A stretch of 64,000 nt of DNA from Tubiluchus corallicola (GCA_030141605.1 JAQGDQ010000830.1:1-64000), one strand, 5' to 3'. Shown: positions 32,641 through 45,122, numbered from the stretch's first letter. Numbers and translations are program-made. The notes: generated from the sequence alone by a model not told the origin.

Positions 32641-32674
32641 GTTAGGTGGGGCACATCACGCTACGATCAGCTGA

Positions 32675-32936
32675 TGTGTGACCCACTTACGTGGGGACGC
32701 GTTGCGATTATAGATTTGATGACGTAGCTCCTATGTGCAGAGATTCAGTACGCATCATAAGAATTACAAAAGCAGTTGGAGCCGGCAACTCAGGGCGACC
32801 AGAGAGATAATCTAGAGACTGAGGGTTAGTCTGTTACTCGTTATTTGTACTTGTATCTTACGTTTAATAAACGTGCAATTTTATAAATAAGGACTTGCTA
32901 GTTTGTTATGCCCTCTCGGCTGTTTACCTCGCAACA
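32675..32936 (+). mobile_element. Possible solo LTR
   Basis: Begins TGTGTGACCC and ends GCAACA, contains a GA-rich transcript-like block (CAGGGCGACCAGAGAGATAA) and TTTAATAAACGTGC as a poly(A)-type signal. The next bases, CGTCAGAAG, resemble the TGTCAGAAGTGG primer-binding sites of Gypsy elements. No target duplication or internal region was found. Confidence 0.35.
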
Positions 32937-32939
32937 CGT

Positions 32940-34509
32940 CAGAAGCCATACAGCCACAGCAGCTATAAACTATTACAAACTCAATTTTTTTTACTCGTAT
33001 ATATACGTATATATATCGTACGGAAGTATATTATTTGCGACTATCATTACTCGTTAGTGTTCTGCTCTAAGGCGACTCATCAAGCGTAGTTAATATAGTC
33101 TTAAGTGGTATAGTCTACACGAATACCATTATTTTAGAATAATGATAAACATGATTTATTAGTGCCAGATAGTATGTTCGTATATTTTTGGAAAAAAGGT
33201 GTAAGCAGCACCTAAATGTTCTTCTGATTCATATCATAAGCATGGTACCACCACTTACTGGTGAAAAGTGAAACTAAAACAAAGTTTGATATATAAACCA
33301 CGTTCAGAACAAATTGTGACACATCGACATCGACAACTGAGAAAATCAGTGTAAAGACACTAATGGAGAAAATCAGTGAAAAAAAGTGTGGGAATCTTAA
33401 ATAATGTTGGAAGCCTTCAGCATAGCTTTGGATTACGTTCCACGGCACAAAACTTCACCTGAACGAAATCACCTGAATATAATATAGCACGTTATAAAGC
33501 TTTATTCCAAAAAATTTAATGTTTCGTAAATGCAAGCAACTCTGTGTCTGTCTCCTGTCTCTGCAATTTCTGTAATCAGAAATTACTTGTCAAATCATAT
33601 CAATATGATGTCTCGAAGGTGAAAGAGCTGTTACCAACAAGTTTACCTAAAAGTGGCCACGTCAAGCAAAAGAAAGTCTACAAGAAATATTCTGCTGAAA
33701 CGAATAGTCAAAATTTGATTAGAACTTAACTTTCGTGGTATCTGTAATGGTGCGCATGCGCTATATCTACACAAACAAAGCCTGTTACATCACAGTTAAA
33801 AATATGTACATATACAAAGCTCAGAACAGTAATTAATTTTGCAATATCTTGACAACAAAAAACTCACACAAAAAAATTTTTACATCTTTGTTTAACTAGT
33901 AACGTTACTAAAAATTAAAAATTCAGACAATAACGCTAGTTAATAGCATTAAAAATTGACGACTTTCTGAACAAATACGTTCTATAAGGGAGATATAATA
34001 ATTATTTCGAGAATATTTTAAACTGTAGGAGTGAACGTTACTAATTGTTTGAAAATTTGAAATAAGTGCAAATGGAAGTATCATAAATATATGACGAAAG
34101 CGATATATAAAACTCAGGCAGCGAGCAGAGCATGGCTCGATAAATGCCAGATCAAAAATCCGATTGTCACTTGACGCAGAATTTGTTATGGTATCACTTC
34201 CGGTAAAGTTTCTCTTGCGAATCGGGGGAAAATTAGGCTTGTTTTGAAAATGATGTTATTGACCCCGTCTTAAATTCAAAATGGTGGATTTAAAATCTGA
34301 CTCCATCAATCGATGCAGAACTTCTTCTTGTACATTTCGTCGGTGACATAAGCTCTTGCAGCTTGTAGATCTGCGTTTTTGAAATCGACGTAGAATAAAC
34401 ATCGATCTTATAAACTTCGGGTTGAGTTTGATGACGATCAATTGCGTTTTAGTCTTTAAGCTATTTATAAGCACAAGTACATTACGTTATCACAGACGTT
34501 CTTAATTGA
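32940..34509. other. Intergenic stretch and 3' flank of the first glycine-rich gene
   Basis: Only unsupported small ORFs. One minus-strand ORF at 33212-33448 is hydrophobic but lacks usable exon borders. Confidence 0.4.
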
Positions 34510-35520
34510 CTAATAAAACCAATGGCGTCCAAAACCATTACCTCCTTCATACCCTCCATATCCGTGTCCAGAGCTAGCTAGGTTATGCCCACCATAATCA
34601 TAACCATCAATCCCAACGGTAAGATATCTACCATATATACCGTATGGGTACGTGCTAAATCCACCATGACCTCCATATCCGTTTCTGCCAGCTCCATGTC
34701 CACCGTAACCGCCAAAGCCGTGTCTGTGATATCCACCATGACCTTTAAATCCTCTGAAATCATGATTGCCAAATCCACCATAATTATGGTTATTGTATTT
34801 GTGTTTGCGACCCAATTTGTTTCTACCATAGCTGGTATACGGCAGTTCAGTATTCACGTTTGCACCATAACCACCCAATCCATATCTCAGCCCGTTGTGA
34901 CCGTAATTTCCATGCCCGCTAGTAAGCGAACTATAGCTGTCATCTCCATGACTATCCACGTCGTATCTTTTATCGCCATAACCATGATATCTGCCGTAAT
35001 TGTGACCACTGTAACCTCCATATCCTTGCCCAGAATGCCCATTAAAACTGAGCTTCCCGTATTCTCTTTTGCTAGGTATGTCTAAATTGATGTTATTATG
35101 AAAAAAGTTTGCTTTACCGCCGTATTTACCTAAGCCAGATCTATGATCATAGCTGTCCGGACCTTTCTGCTCAAATTTTCTGTTATACGAAACGCGTTTA
35201 TTGCCATCGCCAACGAGCTCATCTCTTCTAGCTTTTTTGGTGGCATCATCATAGAAATTGTCAAATCCATATGGATCGTAGCGGAACTCCCCATAGCTCT
35301 TTCGTCCAACTCTGCTTATGAACTCGTCACTTTTCTCATCTTTTGCAGCCTTATTCTCTGAACCAGAAACTCCATAATCTTTTTCATTGAATTCACTTGT
35401 GCTACGATGTTCATAATTTACAACAAAACCTGCTGGGTAGACTTCTTTCCTGTTATGAGTTTCCCGCCTTGCGTTTTGAGGAAGAGGATTTGAGTAAACT
35501 GTCCCTGTAGGTACGAGACC
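34510..35520 (-). CDS. Glycine/tyrosine/histidine-rich secreted-type protein, main exon
   Basis: One open frame of 336 residues plus stop follows an acceptor (GATTGTTTTAG) and starts GLVPTGTVYSNPLP in phase 0. The first 170 residues are charged, with several dibasic sites (GNKRV, SKREY, GDKRY); the rest is Gly/Tyr/His-rich with GHGGYHRHGFGGYGGHG-type repeats, ending GRHWFY. No domain is recognised. Such composition fits extracellular structural proteins (shell-matrix, cuticle or byssus type) and, given the context, a secreted matrix protein. It lacks its own signal peptide, so at least one upstream exon is needed; a candidate is at 35731-35776 but its phase does not fit. The Met used by a simple ORF call (34959) is internal. 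Confidence 0.75.
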   Translation of the reverse strand, partial: GLVPTGTVYSNPLPQNARRETHNRKEVYPAGFVVNYEHRSTSEFNEKDYGVSGSENKAAKDEKSDEFISRVGRKSYGEFRYDPYGFDNFYDDATKKARRDELVGDGNKRVSYNRKFEQKGPDSYDHRSGLGKYGGKANFFHNNINLDIPSKREYGKLSFNGHSGQGYGGYSGHNYGRYHGYGDKRYDVDSHGDDSYSSLTSGHGNYGHNGLRYGLGGYGANVNTELPYTSYGRNKLGRKHKYNNHNYGGFGNHDFRGFKGHGGYHRHGFGGYGGHGAGRNGYGGHGGFSTYPYGIYGRYLTVGIDGYDYGGHNLASSGHGYGGYEGGNGFGRHWFY

Positions 35521-35635
35521 CTAAAACAATCAAGAGACCTGAAACATCTATAAAAACAAAATTTAATGTGTAATTATTGCCACGGCTTAAAACACAACTG
35601 AACTTCAAACTAGTGCAACTAGAAACAAATTCTTC

Positions 35636-36330
35636 AAGCAAAACCGGACCCAATTTTAAACTGTAGGTCAAAACAATCTACTTTTTAAGATATTGAAAGG
35701 AAACATACTATATTTTTAAAAATGACTTACGTGAAAGAATTATTACCACACAAACACAGTTTTGCGTTCGCACCATTAGTTCTTCGCTGTTACATGGATT
35801 TCGCCATTCGCTAGTTAGACGGGCACGAACTCCTGCATTTCGGAAACGCATTGCACAAAAACAGGTGCTGTACCTCGCAGTTCAAATGTATTAGTTTGTG
35901 ACGAGTTAGTTAGTTTAGTTCATGCGTGTGTTCAGCGGTAAATTTGAAATTTAAATTTTTATCTTATCGCTTGCCTAGTACTACACACTGAATACCTTAC
36001 AGTAGCGCTACTGTACTTCAATTTAAATTTTCGTAAACACGTGCAACACGCTCGTACAATATTTTTGCTGTTGGAAATGTTAGTTTGTAATCTCGTCAAC
36101 AGTTGGGCTCGCTCGTCGTTAATTAAGTTTTTAGTTTTTGCAGTATTAATTGTGTTAAAATGTATACTTTTTTATCGAACTTGAAAATAGGGTAGTATAC
36201 AAAAAATCAACCTGTCTTCCTTTAAACAATTAAACAGTTGAAGGGTCAACAACTGATCATCGTCAAAGTGCAAGAGAAAAATAGTGAAATTTTATATATA
36301 ACAAACAACAGCATTATAAAAAATTATCTT
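35636..36330. repeat. Duplicated block, copy A (partner at 54336-55035)
   Basis: About 700 bp aligning in the same orientation with 54336-55035, with substitutions and small indels. Long shared runs include CAATTTTAAACTGTAGGTCA, TTCGCCATTCGCTAGTTAGA and GCAGTATTAATTGTGTTAAA. It spans the candidate first exon and the upstream DNA of the first glycine-rich gene. Confidence 0.9.
35731..35776 (-). CDS. Candidate signal-peptide exon of the first glycine-rich gene
   Basis: Starts MVRTQNCVCVVIILS, a plausible signal peptide, with donor C|GTAAGT. Its 46 nt leave phase 1 while the 34510-35520 exon needs phase 0. An earlier GT (after GTG at codon 10) would fit in phase but is a weaker site and leaves a short hydrophobic core. 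Either a small exon is missed or the gene is damaged. The duplicate at about 54430-54475 has lost both ATG and donor. Confidence 0.4.
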
Positions 36331-36829
36331 GTCTTCGTTTAAACGTCTGGGAAAATTATCGTAAGAGTTAAAATAAAACTCACAAGATATCGTGGCAACA
36401 ATTTTTTTACATTTAGTTCGACGTGTTCAGCTCCCTTAGCCAATGATAGAAAGTAAAAATTCATTTATTTTCATCAGTAATTTTCTCATTTTGAACTCCT
36501 TAACTATGTCGACGTAAGACATAATTGTATGTAGACGAGAACACATACGTTACAGCTGCCTCTTAGCAAAGCCTTCGACAGCCTGATCCACACTTTATTA
36601 TTACAAAATTTGAAACAAGCAGAATTTGATAAAACATTTTTTCGGATGAAACAAGCACATTTGATAAAACACTGGCAAACTGACACAAAAGGCATTCCCA
36701 AGGAACCCTGTTAGGACACCTATTATTATACTCGTCCAATGAAGATATTTATTTAGCCAGATACAATTTTGAACAAGATTATAGTAAATATAAATACAGC
36801 CTTTGACTTCTATGAGTTGAGAATGAACA

Positions 36830-37330
36830 ACGAAAAAACAATAGACATACAACTTTCATCAATAATAACACCAACAATATCTCTAAATTTGCAGTTAAAA
36901 GCTCATATTCTTGGGTATCAACATTGACGAACAATTATAGTGGGACCAACAATTTAATGAAATTTATAAAAATATGTCATCCAGTATATCGTTTCTACGA
37001 CAAGTAAAGTGGCAACTAAATTGGCAAACCAAAGTTCAGATCTATAAAGCATTTGCAATGCCTCGCTATATCTATGGATGGAGTTCATATCAGAACATCT
37101 CAAGAGAAAACTTCTATAAATGAAATACTTCAAAATTATGGCCTCCAAATGATTTCTGGATAATCACACAGGACTACTAAGAAAAATAAGCTAAATAGTT
37201 TCTCTGCTACACGAATAAGACCCTCGCTGAAAACACCACTTTTGGAAGTACATAGATATTACCACACTTTAATTTTTCTCTACAGGTACATAAAGCAGAT
37301 TAGCGTGCCATTTACTCGTTTCCAAAATTT
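36830..37330 (+). mobile_element. Non-LTR RT thumb fragment
   Basis: Plus-strand translation, with stops, reads ILGINIDEQL, WDQQFNEIYKNMSSSISFLR and QVKWQLNWQTKVQIYKAFAM, followed by PRYIYGWSSYQN. This is the region after the YADD box in CR1/L2-like RTs. Frameshifts near 37125 and later; dead. Confidence 0.75.
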
Positions 37331-37813
37331 AAAACTAATTTAAAAGCTCTCTACATGAACCGGTATGACCAACCAAGCAACAACAATTGTGTTTACCCCC
37401 AGCCAGCATAAATCATTAATAATATAATTATGCTTTATATATTGCTGCTTCGTAATGTGTTAGAATCTATTTAATTTTCCGCCCTCTTGAACATATGTAT
37501 ATGTTACGTGCATCAATAATCATATCCTTCGGTGCATTTTAATTTATGTTTAATTCACTTTAATGTATGTGATTCTTTGTGCCTTCGACGACATGTGTAT
37601 TATGTATATGTACAATTTATTTTTCAGTGCATTTTAATGTTCTTCTAAATATATTTTAATGTGTCACTTCTGCCCTTCTTTACCCCTCATCTATTTTAAT
37701 TAAAACTATATGTACGTGTAGTATATTGTATAACAAATGTGCTTGTACATTTGTTAGACACGAATTAATGAATTGTGCTGTTTGCCCTATTGTCATTGTC
37801 ATCATCGTATTGC

Positions 37814-38200
37814 CAGGGCCTATTTCAGCCTAGGCGAGGCCCGGGGAAGTGGGGCGTGTGAGGCCCCAATGGGGGGGGGGGGTGGCGTTCGCTACCAGAA
37901 AATTTTTGAACTGCTAGAACGCCGGAGAAGCATTTTCGAAGAGAAAATGTGGAGTTATACAGTTGTTGAAGGAAAGAACAATTGAAAGAAAAACTGCTTT
38001 ATTCTCAAGACCAGTCCTTAATACTTGTTAATACTGGCAAACGTGCGAGACGAGACGTGGAAACGGGCAAGAGAGAGAGGGAGAGAGGAGGCAGTATGTT
38101 CGCATAAAGCAAAAAAATATTACCTTGGCGCGAGGCCCCCGTGGAGGGTGAGTCCCCGGGGAAGACCCCACTCCCCCTCCCCCCCTTGAAATAGGCCCTG
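37814..38200. mobile_element. Non-autonomous hAT element (MITE), complete with target duplication
   Basis: 387 bp bounded by perfect 14-bp inverted termini CAGGGCCTATTTCA and TGAAATAGGCCCTG and flanked by a perfect 8-bp direct repeat CGTATTGC (37806-37813 and 38201-38208). CAGGG-type termini and 8-bp duplications are characteristic of the hAT superfamily. The interior is G- or C-run rich near the ends and encodes no transposase, so it would need one in trans. Confidence 0.9.
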
Positions 38201-38208
38201 CGTATTGC

Positions 38209-39520
38209 TAATTATCATGCTTGTGCTTGTACATCTTATCGTATGCTGTAATTTTATCTTTATTTTAAATGCTTGTATTTTATGCGCTACATTGCTAGTA
38301 GTTTTAATTTGACGCATTTGCGAGCTAACAGCGTAAATCCTTAGTTAGATACACTGAATGATATAACGCACTGTATGATGTTTATAATCCCTACTTTTTA
38401 TGACAAATAAAGATATTCACACACAGATATATATGATATTTATAATATATTATATTAAGATTATTTAAGATTACGGTAAATAATATATCAAGATTAAGGT
38501 AAACCACGAAATACGCGCTGTGAAGTAATTTTCTAATGTGTGAGTTTTCGAACTTAGCTCCACAATAAGAACCTCTTCCTGAACAATCAAATGTTGAACA
38601 GTAACATTTCATTCTATAATCTTATGCCATCCAACCATAATGTCAGTATCGTGATGTGATATATAATGCCTTTATTTGCCATTAAAACCATATAGTATAT
38701 ATTATATATAAAACGTACCATTAATATAAACAATTTTATATAAAATATCATCTTTTCGAGATTTCTTCAAAATTGACAATGTGATGTATCAGTAGGATGT
38801 AGTGTAGGGATACCCTGAAATAAGAAAATTTGATACGTAACTTCGTATTAAATGGTGAGCAGCACGACAATGTTGGAGACAAATACTATCATATTAATGT
38901 AGACTACTAATGATAAGGCTAACTTTTAAATGGCTGCAACTTGTTATCATGAAAAGAAACTAAATAAACTGAATGTTACCTTAATTCATGTAATTACTTT
39001 TAGTTACGGAAATCTACTGATATGCTGCTGCAACACTTGCGATTCGGCGTGGCTCCACTTTCATCATTTGTACTATAAATTGTTCTAGATGTGGTATAAT
39101 ATACTCCCTCGGGTGACAATGGATACTGTATCAACATTTTCAGACTATTTTAATAATAAAGATGACTTTATACTAGCTAAGTGTCTGAACTGGGGCATGT
39201 GTGAAGAAGAGCTAACAGAGCATGACGTTGCAGAAAGAGTTACATTATATCTCAATTGTCTTGAATGGGTGACAGATATTTCGGCTTAGATCATGGCGTG
39301 TTGGTCTCTTATGAGCTTCGTCAGACTTATTGAAAATGTAATGCAGTTTTTTAATTTATAATTTATTTAGATTAGATTGTCCTTGGTTAGATTACATTTT
39401 ATTTTAATTCAGTATACATAGTAACATATTGCATTTATTTACAAGAATTATTAATAAAACAGAATAAGACTGAATTAATAATGCAACTAGCCAAACCCCA
39501 CAAAAAGAATTTTGTGCACA
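38209..39520. other. A/T-rich stretch without a supportable gene
   Basis: A 66-codon plus-strand ORF at 39089-39289 follows an acceptor-like TGTTCTAG, but no product or partner exon is recognised. Otherwise nothing seen. Confidence 0.45.
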
Positions 39521-39529
39521 AATCAACAC

Positions 39530-40190
39530 AACCCACACCACACCACTCCACCTCATCACACCACACTGCACCACACCATACCACTCCACCTCATCGCACC
39601 ACACAATACCACCACACCGCACCGCACCACACCACCCACACCATACCACTCCACCACATCACACCACACTGCACCACACCATACCACTGCACCACCCACA
39701 CACCACACCACACCACCCACACCATAATACTCCACCACATCACACCGCACAGCACCACACCATAACACCACACTGCACCACACCACCCACCCACCTACAC
39801 ACCACACCACCCACACCATACCACTCCACCACATCACACCACACCGCACCACACCATACCACTGCCGCACACCGCATCACCCACACACCACACCACACCA
39901 CCCACACCATACGACTCCACCACATCACACCACACTGCACCACACCATACCACCGCACCACACCACACTGCACCACCCACACCATAATACTCCACCACAT
40001 CACACCACACTGCACCACACCATAACACCACACTGCACCACAACAAACACACCACGCCACCCACTCCATACCACACTATCCACACCACACCCCACACACC
40101 CTATCACCCCACCACACCATCCATAGCACAACACACAAAGCACACCACCACCACACCACATCAAATCCACCACCACCTCAAATTTTGTAA
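39530..40190. repeat. CA-rich minisatellite (ACCACACC type)
   Basis: Degenerate array built from CACCACACC, CATACCACTC and CACTGCACCACACC blocks. The plus strand is almost free of G. The many overlapping ORFs are artefacts. Confidence 0.95.
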
Positions 40191-40302
40191 CCGTTAATTA
40201 TTCAATTAATGAATGGCAACAAATGTAACAAGTATAAATATGTAATTCAAGATGTACTGAATATGGTGACTCACACAGCTTCACCCACGTATTTGCTAAA
40301 CG

Positions 40303-40472
40303 CATACATACATACATACATACATACATACATACATACATACATACATACATACATACATACATACATACATACATACATACATACATACATACATACA
40401 TACATACATACATACATACATACATACATACATACATACATACATACATACATACATACATACATACATACA

Positions 40473-40508
<36 letters not shown>

Positions 40509-40520
40509 GAGAGAGAGAGC
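40303..40520. repeat. (CATA)n microsatellite
   Basis: About 50 near-perfect CATA units to 40501, then a short TATATA and GAGAGA run. Confidence 0.98.
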
Positions 40521-40765
40521 TAAGTTTACCATCTCTGGTACCTGTAATTACTGTTGATAATATTTTAAGAAATAGTTGAAAATTAAAAATTGCTGACCCA
40601 AAAATAAGTTGATTTAAATGTTAAACTTACGCGAATAGAAAAAAAGCAGGGGTCACAAAGTTCGCCCGTATAAGCATTAAAAAATGTTTAAAAATCATTA
40701 GCAAGACTGTAAGTATTGCGAAAGAACTGTTACTTTCTGACCAAGTGTACATTTGCATATTAGCT

Positions 40766-43700
40766 GGTAGATGTTAAACCAGTGTACATGCCTACCTGTT
40801 GTAACGCATTCTAGACCCTTACTTGCTGTAACTCATGTTAACATTCTAAAAACATCTACTTGCTGTAATGCATGTTAACATTTTAGACACATACCTGCTG
40901 TAATGCATGTTAACATGGTGCACACCTATCTGCTGCAACATATGTTAACATTCTAGACACCTACCTGCTGTCACGCATGTTAACATGGTGCACACCTACC
41001 TGCTGTAACACAGGTTAAACCAGTGTACACGCGTACCTGTTTTAACGCATGTTAACATTCTAGACACCTATCTGTTGAAACGCATGTTAACATTGTGCGC
41101 ACCTACCTGCTGCAATGCATGTAAACATTCTAGACACCTACTTGTTGTAATGCATGTTAACATTCTAGACACCTACCTGCTGTAACATATGTTAACATTC
41201 TAGACACTTACTTGCTGTAACGCATGTTAAAATTATAAAAACACCTACTTGCTGTAGCGCATGTTAACATTCTAGACACCTACCTGCTGTAACGCATGTT
41301 AACATTCTAGACACCTACCTGCTGTAACGCATGTTAACATTCTAGACACCTACCTGCTGTAATGCTTGCTAACATTGTGCGCACCTACCTGCTGCAATGC
41401 ATGTAAACATTCGAGACACTTACCTGTTGCAATGCATGTTAACATTCTAGACACCTACCTGCTGTAATGCATGTTAACATGGTGCGCACCTATCTGCTGC
41501 AACATATGTTAACATTCTAGACACCTGCCTGCTATCACGCATGTTAACATAGTGCACACCTACCTGCTGTAACATATGTTATCATTCTAGAGACCCACCT
41601 GCTGCAGCATATGTTAACATTCAAGACACTTACTTGCTGTAACGCATGAGAGCATTCTAGACATCTACCTGCTGCAACGCATGTAAACATTCTAGACACC
41701 TACCTGCTGTAATGCATGTTAACATGGTGCACACCTATCTGCTGCAACATATGTTAACATTCTAGACACTTACCTGCTGTAACGCATGTTAATATTCTAG
41801 ACGCTGACTTGCTGTAACACATGTTAACATTGTAGACACCTACCTGCTGTAGTGCATGTTAACATTGTGCACACCAACCTACTGCAACGCATGTCAACAT
41901 TGTAGACACCTAAATGCTGTCGGCATGTTAACATGGTGCACACCTACCAGCTGTAACACATGTTAAACCAGTGTACACGCCTACCTGTTGTAATGCATGT
42001 TAACATTCTAGACACCTATCTGTTGAAACGCATGTTAACATTGTACACACCTACCTGCTATAACATATGTTAACATTCTAGACACCTAAATGCTGTCACG
42101 CGTGTTAACATGGTGCACACCTACCAGCTGTAACACATGTTAAACCAGTGTACGCGCCTACCTGTTGTAACGCATGTTAACATTCTAGACACCCATCTGT
42201 TGAAATGCATGTTAACATTGTACACACCTACCTGCTATAATGCATGTTAATATTCTAGACGCCTACTTGCTGTAACGCATGTTAACATTCTAGACACCTA
42301 CCTGCTGCAACGCATGTAAACATTCTAGACACTTACCTGCTGTAACGCATGTTAATATTCTAGTCGCTGACTTGCTGTAACGCATGTTAACATTCTAGAC
42401 ACCTACCGCTGTAGTGCATGTTAACATTGTGCACACCAACCTACTGCAACGCATGTCAACATTGTAGACACCTAAATGCTGTCGGCATGTTAACATGGTG
42501 CACACCTACCAGCTGTAACACATGTTAAACCAGTGTACACGCCTACCTGTTGTAATGCATGTTAACATTCTAGACACCTATCTGTTGAAACGCATGTTAA
42601 CATTGTACACACCTACCTGCTATAACATATGTTAACATTCTAGACACCTAAATGCTGTCACGCGTGTTAACATGGTGCACACCTACCAGCTGTAACACAT
42701 GTTAAACCAGTATACACGCCTACCTGTTGTAACGCATGTTAACATTCTAGACACCCATCTGTTGAAACGCATGTCAACATTGTACACACCTACCTGCTAT
42801 AACGCATGTTAATATTCTAGACGCCTACTTGCTGTAACGCATGTTAATATTCTAGACACTGACCTGCTGTAATGCATGTTAACATTGTGCACACCTGCCT
42901 GCTGTAACATATGTTAACATTCTAGACACCTATCTGCTGTCACGCATGTTAACATGGTGCACACCTACCTGCTGTATCACATGTTAAACCAGTGTACACG
43001 CCTAACTGTTGTAACGCATTCTAGACCCTTACTTGCTGTAACTCATGTTAACATTCTAAAAACATCTACTTGCTGTAATGCATGTTAACATTTTAGACAC
43101 CTACCTGCTGTAATGCATGTTAACATGGTGCACACCTATCTGCTGCAACATATGTTAACATTCTAGACACCTACCTGCTGTCACGCATGTTAACATGGTG
43201 CACACCTACCTGCTGTAACACAGGTTAAACCAGTGTACATGCGTACCTGTTTTAACGCATGTTAACATTCTAGACACCTATCTGTTGAAATGCATGTTAA
43301 CATTGTGCGCACCTACCTGCTGCAATGCATGTAAACATTCTAGACACCTACTTGTTGTAATGCATGTTAACATTCTAGACACCTACCTGCTGTAACATAT
43401 GTTAACATTCTAGACACTTACTTGCTGTAACGCATGTTAAAATTATAAAAACACCTACTTGCTGTAGCGCATGTTAACATTCTAGACACCTACCTGCTGT
43501 AACGCATGTTAACATTCTAGACACCTACCTGCTGTAATGCTTGCTAACATTGTGCGCACCTACCTGCTGCAATGCATGTAAACATTCGAGACACTTACCT
43601 GTTGCAATGCATGTTAACATTCTAGACACCTACCTGCTGTAATGCATGTTAACATGGTGCGCACCTATCTGCTGCAACATATGTTAATATTCTAGACACC

Positions 43701-44640
43701 TGCCTGCTATCACGCATGTTAACATAGTGCACACCTACCTGCTGTAACATATGTTATCATTCTAGAGACCCACCTGCTGCAGCATATGTTAACATTCAAG
43801 ACACTTACTTGCTGTAACGCATGAGAGCATTCTAGACATCTACCTGCTGCAACGCATGTAAACATTCTAGACACCTACCTGCTGTAATGCATGTTAACAT
43901 GGTGCACACCTATCTGCTGCAACATATGTTAACATTCTAGACACTTACCTGCTGTAACGCATGTTAATATTCTAGACGCTGATTGCTGTAACACATGTTA
44001 ACATTGTAGACACCTACCTGCTGTCACGCATGTTAACATGGTGCACACCTATCTGCTGCAACATATGTTAACATTCTAGACACCTACCTGCTGTCACGCA
44101 TGTTAACATGGTGCACACCTACCTGCTGTAACACATGTTAAACCACTGTACACACCTATCTGTTGTAACGCATGTTAACATTCTAGACACCTATCTGTTG
44201 AAACGCATGTTAACATTGTGCACACCTACCTGCTGTAATGCATGTTAACATTGTGCACACCAACCTGTTGCGACGCATGTTACCATTCTAGACACCTACC
44301 TGCTGTAACGCATGTTAACATTCTAGACACCTACCTGTTGTAACGCATATTAACATTCTAAGCACCTACCTGCTGTAACGCATGTTAGCATGGTGCATAC
44401 CTACCTGCTGCAACTCATGTTAACATTCTCGCCACCCACCTGCTGCAACATATGTTAACATTCTAGACACCTACCTGCTGTAATGCAGGTTAACATTGTG
44501 CACACTTACGTGCTGTAGCACATGTTAAACAGTGTACACGGCTGCTTGTTGTAAGGCATGATAGCATTCTAGACATCTATCTGCTGTAATGCTTCTTAAC
44601 ATTGTGTGCACCTACCTGCTGCAACGCATGTAAACAATGC
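40766..44640. repeat. 35-bp satellite array with higher-order repeats
   Basis: About 110 head-to-tail monomers of 35 bp, typified by GCATGTTAACATTCTAGACA followed by CCTACCTGCTGTAAC. ATGTTAACAT is a perfect 10-bp palindrome and TCTAGA another. Variants alternate (TCTAGACACC versus GGTGCACACC; rarer AAACCAGTGTACACGCC). Diagnostic variants show higher-order structure: CGCATTCTAGACCC at 40801 and 43011 (offset 2210 bp) and CTGTCGGCATGTT at about 41917 and 42479 (offset about 562 bp, 16 monomers). Confidence 0.97.
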
Positions 44641-44672
44641 TGTAATACATTAAGATTGATGCACCACCTACC

Positions 44673-44951
44673 ATGGTGGCGGCCAGTGCCGATAGTACCT
44701 TTGATTGTCTATCTCACTGTTTGCGTGTTGCTGCCACCTGCTTACGGTTGTTGTGTAAAGGTCGCTTTTCCAAACACTTTCCTACCATAGAAACGTATAG
44801 GGAAGCCAAAACCTTATTCCCAGTTATCCAGGTAGGTATAGAAAGAAAGGACGACTTTGAGGAGACGTTGCTGACTAATGAAGCAGTTTCCAACCATCTC
44901 CGCTCTAGTGCTAGTGTTGATAGTCCAGGCAATGCATTATCCACATCCTAA
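44673..44951 (+). other. Unidentified ORF fragment at the satellite edge
   Basis: 93 codons (MVAASADSTFDCLSHCLRVA start) with ordinary codon content directly after the satellite ends. No family recognised. The zinc-finger-like sequence 60 bp downstream could belong to the same broken gene. Confidence 0.2.
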
Positions 44952-45003
44952 ACCAAGACCTCCCTCAATGTTCAGCACCTCTTCCGCAATTAATCTACGA
45001 CGA

Positions 45004-45122
45004 TGAAAGGGCACACTGGCGAAAAGACGCAGAGGACTAAGTGATGTTCACCACGCCATTACCAGTGCAACAAGTGACAAGGTCAGCGTTACCTGAATAA
45101 ATCACATACGTGTCATGTAAAA
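45004..45122 (+). pseudogene. Degenerate C2H2 zinc-finger-like fragment
   Basis: Plus-strand reading gives MKGHTGEKTQRTK, a TGA, then RHYQCNK, a TGA and YLNKSHTCH. HTGEK is the linker between C2H2 fingers, and the following YxC...L...HxxH spacing is finger-like with the second Cys codon changed to a stop. A single short finger: weak evidence. Confidence 0.3.

Noticed and set aside
33212-33448. Hydrophobic minus-strand ORF as a membrane-protein exon
   Set aside because: With the only acceptor seen (GTTCAG before GTGAAG), an in-frame TGA follows at once, and no family or partner exon is recognised.
34578-35361. ORFs overlapping the glycine-rich exon on both strands
   Set aside because: Shadows of the GGN-rich coding sequence.
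39089-39289. 66-codon ORF after an acceptor-like TGTTCTAG
   Set aside because: No conserved motif and no second exon; MWYNILP only loosely resembles a non-LTR tail.
39404-40532. Trp/Val/Cys-rich and MYVC-repeat ORFs
   Set aside because: Translation of the CA minisatellite and (CATA)n on both strands.
40766-44640. CRISPR-like regularity of 35-bp repeats
   Set aside because: The repeats are contiguous with no unique spacers and the genome is eukaryotic; this is a satellite.
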